Shown: piece after piece, positions 1 through 8,762 of the stretch | How positions within the stretch are numbered: the stretch's first letter is position 1 | How the letters are laid out: each line of letters starts with the position of its first letter | Assembly (NCBI GenBank): GCA_001724265.1 | Contig: MEDY01000016.1 | Location: 1 to 64,000 of the forward strand | DNA: 64,000 bases | Direction: 5' to 3' | Source: Rhizaria sp. SCN 62-66 | Lineage: Eukaryota > Rhizaria, unplaced | Notes under the pieces: model-generated | What the model was told of the DNA's origin: nothing | What the model saw: only the letters and a program-made list of their open reading frames with translations | Databases searched by the model: none | Made by a program: the position numbers and the translations under genes

Positions 1-739
1 TTATTTGACGGATGTTTGACAAAGTTGTATGGCTATTTAAAACCGCCCCTTCCAGGCGCGTTTTTGCGTTTTTCATAAACCTCTACATCAGGGGTACATA
101 TATCGATAGACGAGGCAGAATTTATTGCTCTTGCTTAATAATTAACTTAAACCAAGTTGTACGCTTCTATTTATGCTTAAATTGTGTGAATCTTAATCGG
201 GAATTAAAACTTACTGTATTTAAAATGTATGCAACATGAAAAATCTCGATCGCCCGAACGTCGTTTAAGTTCTAATGGTGATATAAATTTTAACCAACTC
301 ATGTCATATGTATATTTTCAAATAAATCAATCACATTCGTTGTATATATTAGGAAATCAGTCGCTATAGTAACAATCTGAGAAAGAAAATCTTTGATAAA
401 GATCTCGACCAAGTGGAGGTGGTCGGACGGGGAGGGTGGATGCTGCGGACATCAACTAGGGATCTCAATTTTGTTTCTCGGATTTCTCCGTGAATACTCC
501 AATGTCGAATAAGCAGGTGCGTGATTTTTATTTTAAGCATGGTGTGCAGTAATTTTGTGTCTTTATCACTATCTTTCAACGTGCGCACATCTCACGCCAA
601 CCATTGATCCTCAACTGTCCAACCGTCCCAGCAGACATCTGGCCTTCTCGCGGGCTCGTCCGTCCTCAGCCCGGGATTCCTGCAGTCTCGCGGCAAGGTT
701 CATCCTCAAGCCGGCACCGCCGGTTTTGGCCGCTTTCTT
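1..739. other. AT-rich noncoding leader region
   Basis: No coding region is supported here. The first 550 bases are AT-rich. From about 600 to 739 the sequence becomes C/T-rich and probably holds the promoter and 5' UTR of the oxidoreductase gene that starts at 740. Confidence 0.5.
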
Positions 740-2428
740 ATGGCCCTGCTTGTCGTCTTCCCTCTCTGGCTGTGCGTGCTGCTGCCGGTCGCGCTAATCA
801 CGTATCCCTTTTCGTTCCTCATGAAGAAGAAGAAGCCCGCTCGCGCTGCCGCCGCACCCACCGCCCCCGCCGCGATCACCCCGAACGCGACGCAGATTCC
901 CCTTGCTGACCGCCGCCTTGACGTCGTGCTTTTCGGCGCTACTGGCTTCACGGGGCGTCTCGCGGCCCGCTACATGGCGCGCGCCTACGGCACCAAGGTG
1001 CGCTGGGGCATCGCCGGCCGCCGCGCCGAGGCGCTCAACGCGCTCCGCGCCTCCCTCGCCGCCGAAGTGGGCGACCCTGCGCTGACAGAGCACGTGCAGG
1101 TGATCACGGCGGACGCGCAGGACGAGGGCGCGTTGCGCGCGCTGGCCGAGAGCACGCGCGTGGTGGCCACGACTGCGGGCCCCTTCTCGCTACACGGCAC
1201 GGCGCTCGTGTCGGCGTGCGTGCGCGCGGGCACGAGCTACGCCGACATTACCGGCGAGACCGACTGGGTGCGCGCGATGATCGACGGCTACGACGAGTGC
1301 GCCCGCGCCACGGGGGCGCGCATCGTGCACTTCGCCGGCCACGACTGCATTCCCTGGGACCTGTGTGTGTACAAAATCGCCGAGAAGCTCCGCACGGAGC
1401 ACAACGGCGAGGCCCTCACTTCCGTCACTTGCTACGATCAGATTGTCGGCACTGCTTCTGGTACGTTTTTCTGCTCTTCACTTCTCACGCGTCAACAAGA
1501 CCACGCAATTGCGCTACGCCGAGGCGTGACATTTTTAACATTACTGTTGGCAGCGTCACTAAAGAACGGTTTATTATGCCCAAATGAAACTATCGTCTTC
1601 ACACGTATAAGCTCACTTTTTATCTGACTATTCTCTCAAACTTTTTGATATCTGCACATCGTTCGATTTGTTCCTCCCCCAGGCGGCACTCTGGCAACCC
1701 TGTTCCACTCCCTCGAGGGCCGCACCCGCCTCCGCACCGCTCTTGCTTTCGACCCGCTGATGAAGCCCAACTCGACGCCCGCCAAGGACGCCCCCGCGGC
1801 CGCCGTGACCGCCGCGGCCGCCGCCGACGCCGCCGCGCCGTCCCGCTCGGTGACCGTGGCGCGCAACCAGACGTTCCTTGGGTACGACAGCAAGGCTCTC
1901 CTGGGCCAGGGCTCCTGGGTCGGGCCCTTCGTCATGGCCGTCGTCATGGCTAACTGCATCCGCCGCTCTAACGCCGTCAACAACTACTCCGCGGGCGGCA
2001 AGCTGGTGTACCGCGAGGCGATCGCGTACCCCGGCTTCACCGTGGCCTTCAGCGACATGATGTTCAACCTCGTCTTCGCCGTCTGCCTCTTCAACCCGCT
2101 GCTGCTGGCCGTGCTCAAGCGCGTTGTGCCGCAGCCCGGCGACGGCCCCAGCGAGGCCGAGATGGACCAGGGCTTTCTCAAGGTCACCGCGCAGGGCCGC
2201 GGCGAGCGCGGGACGCAGGTCGCCGCGGCGTTCTACTTCCCCACCGACCCCGGCTACCGCGACACAGCGCGCATGCTCGTCGAGTCCGCGCTCGCGCTCG
2301 CGCTCAACCACGAGCAGATCGATGTCGGCGGCGGCGTGTATACGCCCGCCACGTGCCTCAAGCAGGTCCTGATTGACCGCCTCGTGGCCTCGTCCTCGGC
2401 CTTCGAGGTCGCTACCGTCAGCAAGTGA
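740..2428 (+). CDS. Saccharopine dehydrogenase-like (trans-acting enoyl reductase family) membrane oxidoreductase
   Basis: Two exons, 740-1460 and 1683-2428, joined over a 222-bp GTACGT...AG intron, give 488 aa ending in TGA. The N-terminus is a hydrophobic segment (residues about 1-28) followed by Lys residues, consistent with a membrane anchor. A Rossmann dinucleotide-binding motif GATGFTG lies at about residue 65. The sequence then follows the SCCPDH/enoyl-reductase pattern, with AGPF at about 142, a GHDCIPWD motif near 200, and GGTLAT directly at the splice junction. A second hydrophobic segment occurs near residue 350. Family members are putative NAD(P)-dependent reductases or lipid-associated proteins; the true substrate is unknown, and it is unlikely to be a lysine-pathway saccharopine dehydrogenase. 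It is close to the length of human SCCPDH (429 aa) plus the extra N-terminal anchor. Confidence 0.88.
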
Positions 2429-3196
2429 GCTGACAATCTTTTGTCTTCGTCGTTGTTGTTAACTCTATGTTGTTTTTGTGTCACTTGTCTGTTCGTGTAA
2501 GTTTGTCGATAGAGGTAATGCTTTGATTTATTTGTCCATAATACACACATGAGCTGAATACGTATAAACGATCTAACGGTATTGTTCACTGCAACTGGGA
2601 AACAGACTATGCAATAAGGAATTTACTCGAACCTAATAGTGGAGCTCTTGCCATCTTTGCATTGGCGGCTGCAGGTGCCGAGTTGAGAGAAGGAGTCGAA
2701 CCACTCGGTCATGGCGTCAGTCATCAATCGAGGTCACATCAATGCCAGCATTCGTGCTTTCCTCTTCGTGTCTTTCTTCGCATTTCCGGCCTGTCAACAC
2801 TTCGCGTTGGAAAAGATAATCTCACATGTGTTTCACCGTCTCATGCATTGGCATGTAGCCATAAGAATAAAAATCATCGGTTTTCTTAATTCCTTTTACG
2901 ACAATCTTTGAATGTGTGATTCCATTGCGAATAGTACGTACGCGGAACCCAACTCATCACAGGTTCACTCGACTTCATGCAAAACAAAAAGACATGTTAC
3001 ACCACTTAAGGCGAACTCAACAAAATCCCAATATTGAGACCGCATTCAAACACGGATTTCTTTTTATTATGAATGCCCATTTTCCTACGCTTAGCCTTAT
3101 TGCACCCAAAATGATCTCCATTTTTTTTCCCGCATTGTATTGTGACTGACTGGACGCCAGAGACCCGATATTGCTGCATATAACAGCTTTTGAGCC
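2429..3196. other. Intergenic spacer
   Basis: AT-rich spacer between two plus-strand genes. It should contain the 3' end of the oxidoreductase transcript and the promoter of the arm-repeat gene. AATAAA-like strings occur near 2870. No coding or RNA gene is seen. Confidence 0.5.
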
Positions 3197-4669
3197 ATGT
3201 CTGTCTCATTCAACTTTCTCTCATTTCATGAGGCTGTGGCTGACTTAACGTCACTCTCACCGTCACTCGCTGGAGTGCAGAAGCTAGCCGAACACACAAA
3301 AGATTACACAGCGTCACAGTCACAGGCTCTCATTGCAGAATGTCTCGACTACGGTGTCATTGACTGGCTCGTACAGTCATTCCAATACTGTCAGGATGAG
3401 GTCGCACACGAACGCACATTGGCAACGCTCCATGTGTTGAATAACGTGTCCAGAACGTGCTCTGATGTCCTGCTTGAGCCTGGTGTCATCGAAGTCATCT
3501 GCGACTTACTCTATCTCGGTCAGCACGATGTGATTGCTTGTGAAGCAATGCTGACGCTAAACATCTCGGAATCCATCCGCTACACCGTTTTTGACGCACT
3601 AGCCAAGCGCGGCGCATTAATCTATCTATGCGACTACGTGGCCGAGGTCTATACTAACTTTACCACTGTTAACTCTGAGGTGATCACGATCGCTGCAAAA
3701 ACCATGTACGGATTTGCATACCAGAAACACCGCATCAAATCAAAACACGATGCTATTTTACCTACGCTGACTTCACTTCTTGCGTTTGCGCTGCGTCACT
3801 TTCACTCAGTTCCCAATCTTGAAGCAGCACTGAGGACGACTTGTGATTCAGTGTTTTGGATGTACTGTCCAGGCTGCCCGGATAACAAATTTTTCGAAGC
3901 TTTTATTGCCGGCGGTGATCACAGCCTATTTCACAGTGCGCTTGAGTTACTACGGATTGACAGCGCATCCTTTGCGAGCCTTCGACTACGGGGTCTGTGC
4001 GAATCTGTTTCTAACTATGATGGTGACAAGCCCATGCGCGCATTTACAGTGTCAACAATGGTTTATCTGAAGCGTATTGCAGAATCAAGGGAGTATCTTA
4101 GCTCTTTATTGTTCGAAGATATTACTACAGCGCTATTGAATCTGACAAACAAAGGATCAGTCATGGTTTCGCGCATATTTGAGTCGAATGTGCTACAAGC
4201 TGTCGTTAAGCGTCTGGAAATGAAGCTGCGGAATGAAACATCCTGGTACTTTTTCAACACGCCGAGCGAGAATCTAATTATGGTAATCATCAACATGCTA
4301 AAGACGTCCCCAGCAAATGATGCCAATCAGTCACGGTTTTTTGTAGCGCTGACACTGCTTGAGTATGGTGCCCTGCGTTTTTGCACACAAGTACTTGGTG
4401 CTGCTGTTGCGGATACCCATACGTCATCGTTACGGCCACTTGTAGTGTGCGAGGCAGTGCGACTTATGATCTAGTCAGGGGATACGAGCCCTGATCTAGT
4501 CGTACTGGTTGAAGATGTTGAACCGCGCAACGTGTTCCTGGCAGATTTCTTTGCAGCGGGTGGTAGGGACATACTAGTAAACTTGACTCGACGTAACATG
4601 ACGTCCAATTATGTGTTTATGCTTCACAAGCTGGTGGTGTCCATTGTGGGTGACATCACGAAGAAATGA
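3197..4669 (+). CDS. Armadillo-like helical repeat protein, read through one in-frame TAG
   Basis: Single-exon ORF of 490 codons from ATG 3197 to TGA 4667-4669, with TAG at 4472-4474 (residue 426). The protein is all-alpha with repeated leucine-rich helices and Gly-containing turns typical of ARM/HEAT folds (for example GVIEVICDLLYLG near residue 96). The 64 codons after the TAG continue the same pattern: FFAAGGRDILVNLTR near residue 455 is a textbook ARM-type helix, so the segment belongs to the protein. No named family is recognised; an importin-alpha-like scaffold fold is possible. GC content and codon use are clearly lower than in the neighbouring GC-rich genes. A related tail fragment lies downstream at 5317-5406. 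If TAG were a stop, the product would be 425 aa and end inside the repeat array. Confidence 0.75.
4472..4474 (+). other. In-frame TAG (putative sense codon), arm-repeat gene
   Basis: TAG at residue 426, followed by TCA. The frame stays open for 64 codons with arm-like helices until TGA at 4667. No intron donor and acceptor pair could remove it. It lies in one arm of a potential hairpin (4471-4499). Confidence 0.75.
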
Positions 4670-5087
4670 ATAGTTGTCGTGTGGTCGAAGTGCAAATGCT
4701 GTTAAGCTGAACAACATTATAATGAGAGTGCATAAAAAAGACTCGTAATTGGCCGAAATATGTGCGGTTTGCTTGGCATATATGTATTATTCACATTTTT
4801 ACATGTACTGTACGTACATATGTACGTACGTGTAGGTATAATCAAGTGAAAGAAGCAACATGAGATGGAGAAAGTGTTTTTTAATCGTAATTGGCCTTGT
4901 ATCTCTCACAAATAGACATAATATACCAGTTTATATCATAATCACGATTTTAAATAAACACAACGTGACCAGAAAGTAACAAAAATGAAGAAAAGGCAAA
5001 TCACTGTTGTCCCAACCAACTTTGTTACTCACAGCCATTTGCTAATGAATCAAGGTGGGTTCACACAGCTTTGTTCATTGACTAAAC
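4670..5087. other. AT-rich spacer with 20-bp palindrome
   Basis: Noncoding spacer downstream of the arm-repeat gene. It contains the palindrome listed separately and several AATAAA-like signals near 4950-4960. Nothing else is recognised. Confidence 0.5.
4810..4829. repeat. Perfect 20-bp palindrome
   Basis: GTACGTACATATGTACGTAC equals its own reverse complement. It lies in AT-rich spacer DNA about 140 bp after the arm-repeat stop codon. Function unknown. Confidence 0.9.
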
Positions 5088-5318
5088 TCACTCTTCAATG
5101 AGTTCGTAGTAGAGTATGCACGCCTGTACAACGCCGTTGTGACGAGCAGCGGCGACAAATCTCTCAGCGGTTGCACTCTGTCGTCGCTCACTCACCATCA
5201 CACAGCCGCCGGGAATGGACTGTGAGTTCGTGTACGGCTGCGGTCCCTCCTGCTCTTCGTTCAGCACCGCGGCGGCGGCGGCGGCATCCTTCTCGACACG
5301 CTCCTTGTCGGTACCCAT
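5088..5318 (-). CDS. Small 76-aa ORF, uncertain
   Basis: Minus-strand ORF from ATG 5318-5316 (CCATGG context) to TGA 5090-5088. It begins MGTDKERVEKD, has a run of six alanines, then a Gln/Pro/Ser stretch and an Ala-rich helix ending ILYYELIEE. It is GC-rich like the real genes and unlike the spacers around it, which supports coding origin. No family is recognised. Its start codon overlaps, on the same CCATGG, the first codon of the arm-tail fragment on the other strand, so it may be a gene fragment joined by rearrangement. Confidence 0.35.
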   Translation of the reverse strand: MGTDKERVEKDAAAAAAVLNEEQEGPQPYTNSQSIPGGCVMVSERRQSATAERFVAAARHNGVVQACILYYELIEE

Positions 5319-5406
5319 GGACTTAAGTCTGCGTAAAGTGACGACCAATGATATGATCATGCTACACAAGCTCGTAGTATCCATGGTGAGCGACGTTGCT
5401 CAGTAA
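5317..5406 (+). pseudogene. Duplicated C-terminal fragment of the arm-repeat protein
   Basis: Encodes MDLSLRKVTTNDMIMLHK followed by LVVSMVSDVAQ and TAA. This aligns with the last 30 residues of the arm-repeat protein upstream (NMTSNYVFMLHKLVVSIVGD), sharing MLHKLVVS exactly. Nothing homologous to the rest of that gene is seen nearby, so it looks like a leftover tail of a second copy. It could instead be a last exon whose upstream exons I cannot find. Confidence 0.55.
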
Positions 5407-5545
5407 AATCATGTGCACGATCGGCGGCGACGCATCAAGGATAGTGGCATGAATAAAGTGTTCACGGTCACTAGAACATATGTTTCTTTCTTTCCGAAAG
5501 AAAGGCATCGTAAGACGAAAACAATATGTATAAAAACGTCGCTTC

Positions 5546-5707
5546 TCAAAGAATATAGTGTGAATTATGGTATTTTATTTGATTCTGCTCAATCTTGACC
5601 ACGGAATCCCAAGCGATCAACGCATGAGCGTCTCGGAAGTTGCAGCTGACCAGCACGGCGCGCTGCACGGTCGACGTCGCAGCGAAGTCACTCGGAAGCA
5701 CTGCGGG
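5546..5707 (-). other. Possible exon or gene remnant
   Basis: Open minus-strand stretch of about 53 codons ending in TGA (5548-5546), GC-rich only in its first two thirds, containing TVQRAVLVSCNFRDAHALIAW. It is directly preceded by a TGTAG that could be either a splice acceptor or an in-frame TAG. No start codon or family is recognised. The rest of 5407-5811 shows nothing. Confidence 0.25.
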
Positions 5708-5811
5708 CTACAGCAAAGAGTCTTCTGCGTTGCCGTGCCGTGTTAGCAGCAAGAACAACTCAACTTCAGCGAATTAACACACGAGACCACTGACAATGAC
5801 AGACTTGTGAC

Positions 5812-6443
5812 TTAGAGCTTGGCCTGGGTCTTCCATGTGGGGACGGCCTTGGTGAGGGCCTCGACGTACTTGACCTTAGCATCATCCTTGGACATCCTGC
5901 CGCGAAAAGGGCGCACAGCGACGCGCGGTTGAAGAGCACATCAGGCGAGACAGCAAACAGAAAGAAGCAGTAGAAAATGCGTCGGAAAGTGGAAATGGAA
6001 GAGAGTTTTTAGTGAGATGATGAGTGACATAAAGAGAAATAAGGGTTAAATAAATGGTCAAATATGCGGCGTAGTTATAAACGAGTCGATTTTCTCGCAA
6101 ACAAGTTATATATGTGGTTTAAAAGTTGCTTTAGCTAGACGTACTGCTTGAGGTCGGCCCAAGCCTTCCACTTGGAGTACTCGATGATACGCAGACGAGA
6201 GGGAGCCTTCTCATTGCAGGGACCATCGGTGGCCTGCTTAAAGAGCGAGTAGAAGGCAAGCTTCACATCGTTGGACAGCTTGATCCCCGAAGAGGCTACA
6301 GCGTACAGGTATACAAAGTGGAAGGATCCGAAATGAGTTGAGGGCAGCTCGTGTCGGAAAGTGAATAGAAGGGAATTGACTGAAAAGGATAGGGACTTAC
6401 CTTGAACGAACTTAACACCAGCTTCAAAGTCGGCGGCGCTCAT
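5812..6443 (-). CDS. ACBP: Acyl-CoA-binding protein
   Basis: Three exons on the minus strand, 6443-6401, 6295-6145 and 5896-5812, give a 92-aa protein ending in TAA. The introns are 105 bp (GTAAGT) and 248 bp (GTACGT). The length is the usual 86-92 aa of single-domain ACBP. Family features are all present: N-terminal FEAGVKFVQ, the ligand-binding YSLFKQATDG segment at about residues 30-40, KWKAWADLKQMSKDDAKVKY in the last third, and a final amphipathic helix. ACBPs bind medium- and long-chain acyl-CoA esters in the cytosol and buffer the acyl-CoA pool. The gene is head-to-head with HOP2. Confidence 0.93.
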
Positions 6444-6722
6444 CTTAAATAAGTTATACAATCCTGGTAGACGGATGACAGAGGCTGCTTTGACACCATC
6501 AAAATCGTGTGGTCGGATTGCCGCCACCGCCGATCGAGCTCGTTGGCGCCATGCCCGCCGAAATAAAACAAGATGATGCACGATCATTTGACCGTCTATA
6601 GGCATATAACCTGCAACATGCAAATTAAAGTGTTTTATTGATTGTTAATTAAAAAATGGATTTGCTCAACCTCTCCCGCTTTCGCTTTACCCCACTTCCT
6701 CACTTCCGCAGCCTCAAGTCGC
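6444..6722. promoter_or_regulatory. Shared divergent promoter region, ACBP / HOP2
   Basis: 279 bp separate the two start codons, so both 5' UTRs and promoters must lie here. A CT-rich stretch at 6665-6720 precedes the HOP2 ATG. No defined element is recognised. Confidence 0.5.
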
Positions 6723-8142
6723 ATGGTACGTCCCTCTCCCGCCAAACATCTCCCGCCCGCCCCAGCGCTGCGACATTTTCTTCGTCACGTCATCTAACCA
6801 CGAATATGATATATATTTGCTCTCTTTTTGTTTCTGGCACCACTGTAGTCAGCTGAAGACCTGAGCGAAGAGGCTCAAGAGGTCTACAAGTACATGTACT
6901 CGGTACGTTGCCTTCAACCTACAAATTCTCTACCCACGAGACATGTCACTCACACGTCCCCTGATGTATACTAAACTGTGATACATGGTACAATCATGAA
7001 TTTATTACCTTATACCTTCTGTACGCTTTGGTATGCTTTGTTTTCTCTTTTGTCCTGCGCAGAACAACCGCCCGATGTCGGCGCTGATGGTGTTCGACAA
7101 CATGCACGAGCGCGTCAAGAAGGGTCAGGTCGGCGTCGCGCTGGACGAGCTCGCCGACCGCGGCGTCCTCGTCGCCAAGCTCTACGGCAAGAGCAAGATC
7201 TATCACGTCAACCAGGACATGTACCCTGCGGACGACGCTGCCGCCGCAGCCGAGAGCGGCTCAGCCGCCGCCGCAATCGCGAGGTACGTACTTGACTAAA
7301 TCACAATTTATAGCATTGAACATTTAAATTGATAAGGATAATATTTCTATTCTATATGTAATTCATATTAATATATATTTAATCTTTACGTTGTTCCTAC
7401 AAAATAATGTCTTGTGCTTTTTTTTGCTGCGTTTAATGTTCGTTCGCATGCTCAGGGCGCGCACCCTTAAGGAAGAGGTTGACGCCCTCAACAAGGAGAT
7501 CGCCGCCCTTGAGGCTTCCCCAACCGACGAGCAGGCGCAGGAGTCTCTTGAGAAGGCGCAAGCAGAGGTACGTCTTGCATTTCTACTCTCTTCTTGTGAG
7601 GCCTAACTTAAAGTTGATTAAACGCAACATGTGTCAACTCTCAACTCATCTTGTGTCTACAAGTCATCTAGGTCAACGATTACTCTCTTCGTTGTGTCTC
7701 TCTTTGAATTCCCTTTCACACCTTGAACCTTAAATTCATTTTCCTCGCCGTATCCTCTTTTTCTCCTTCCATCCGCCAACTCTGTGTCCTCCCCTCTCAG
7801 AACACGCGCCTATCCGATGTGCTGCAGAAGGCCCGCCTCGCCTCCCTGTCCGAGCTGACCGGCGGCGGCGCCAGCGCCAGCGCCAAGGGCGGCGCCAAGG
7901 CCACGGCGGCAGACGGCGGCATCGACGCCAAGAAGCGGGCGCTGTGGCAATACGTGCGCGAGTGGCGCGCGCGGCGCAAGGCGTGCTACGACATGATGGA
8001 CGTGTACCTGGAAAACGTGAGCAAGACGCGCAAGGTGTTCATGCGCGAGCTGGGCGTGGAGCCCGACGAGGAGGCCAAGATCGACATCAAGGAGTACATT
8101 GCGCTCGCCGAGGAGTGGGGCTGCCACACTGTCAAGAAGTGA
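6723..8142 (+). CDS. HOP2: Homologous-pairing protein 2 (HOP2/PSMC3IP)
   Basis: Five coding exons, 6723-6725, 6849-6902, 7063-7283, 7456-7567 and 7801-8142, give 243 aa ending in TGA (human PSMC3IP is 217). All four introns start GTACGT. Exon 1 carries only the ATG; exon 2 continues SAEDLSEEAQEVYKYMYS. The N-terminal winged-helix domain contains NNRPMSALMVFDNM and LYGKSKIYHVNQDM (about residues 20-72). A coiled-coil follows (RTLKEEVDALNKEIAALEA, about 94-130), then a C-terminal Trp/Arg-rich segment WRARRKACYDMMDVYLENV and GVEPDEE. HOP2 with MND1 stimulates DMC1/RAD51 strand invasion in meiosis, so the organism probably has a sexual cycle. A Gly/Ala-rich insert near residue 150 is unusual. Confidence 0.92.
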
Positions 8143-8762
8143 AGTGACAAGCATGTCAACTCACCGACGCACACATGGGGTCGTGCGGGCTTAAAGAAGA
8201 TTCACTTGAACAAATTGACTTCAAGCTGTGGAGAAAGATTACGGTGAGATATCCGTGAGTTTGCTTCATGTTCACCATTGCTTGGACGATCGTACTCGTC
8301 GTCAAGACACACAAAATGAAACAACTACTAGATAGATTAGATATAGATAGAGATATAGGGATTGAGTGTGCTTTGATCACAGTCACTCTTCTGCGTACAG
8401 TCACACCTCACTGCTCCTCACAGTCACTTGCGCTGGCTCGAGGAGTGAAACGAGGGCGGCTGGTTGTTGACATGAGCTCGCTTGCGAAGGCCGCATCTCG
8501 TCAACGAATGAATAGAAACTGAATTTAACACTAATCTCATGTATTTTTGCATATCTATTATGTCATTGTTATTTGAAATTCTTATCATGATTGGTTTTGC
8601 AAACTATAACAGCTGTGACTTAACACCTCCTTTAAGACAGCGCATCGCCACTCAGGGACTTTTCTTCGTCTCACAACTTGAAGCGTGTAGACCTTTGCAT
8701 ATATCTTTTCTGTAGGTATTGCCCAGGTTATTTTATATCTTGATTTGTGAGCGCGCGTTGTG
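8143..8762. other. Intergenic spacer
   Basis: 620 bp, AT-rich, with a GATA-like simple stretch at 8325-8360. No gene is recognised. Confidence 0.5.

Noticed and set aside
3197-4474. Arm-repeat gene as a pseudogene broken by a nonsense mutation
   Set aside because: The frame has no other lesion, the post-TAG part keeps arm-like residues, and the same situation with the same codon is found in four other genes.
6401-6623. Longer ACBP N-terminus from the 162-codon minus ORF starting at 6623
   Set aside because: It reads through the GTAAGT intron and gives non-ACBP sequence; ATG 6443 gives a standard-length ACBP.
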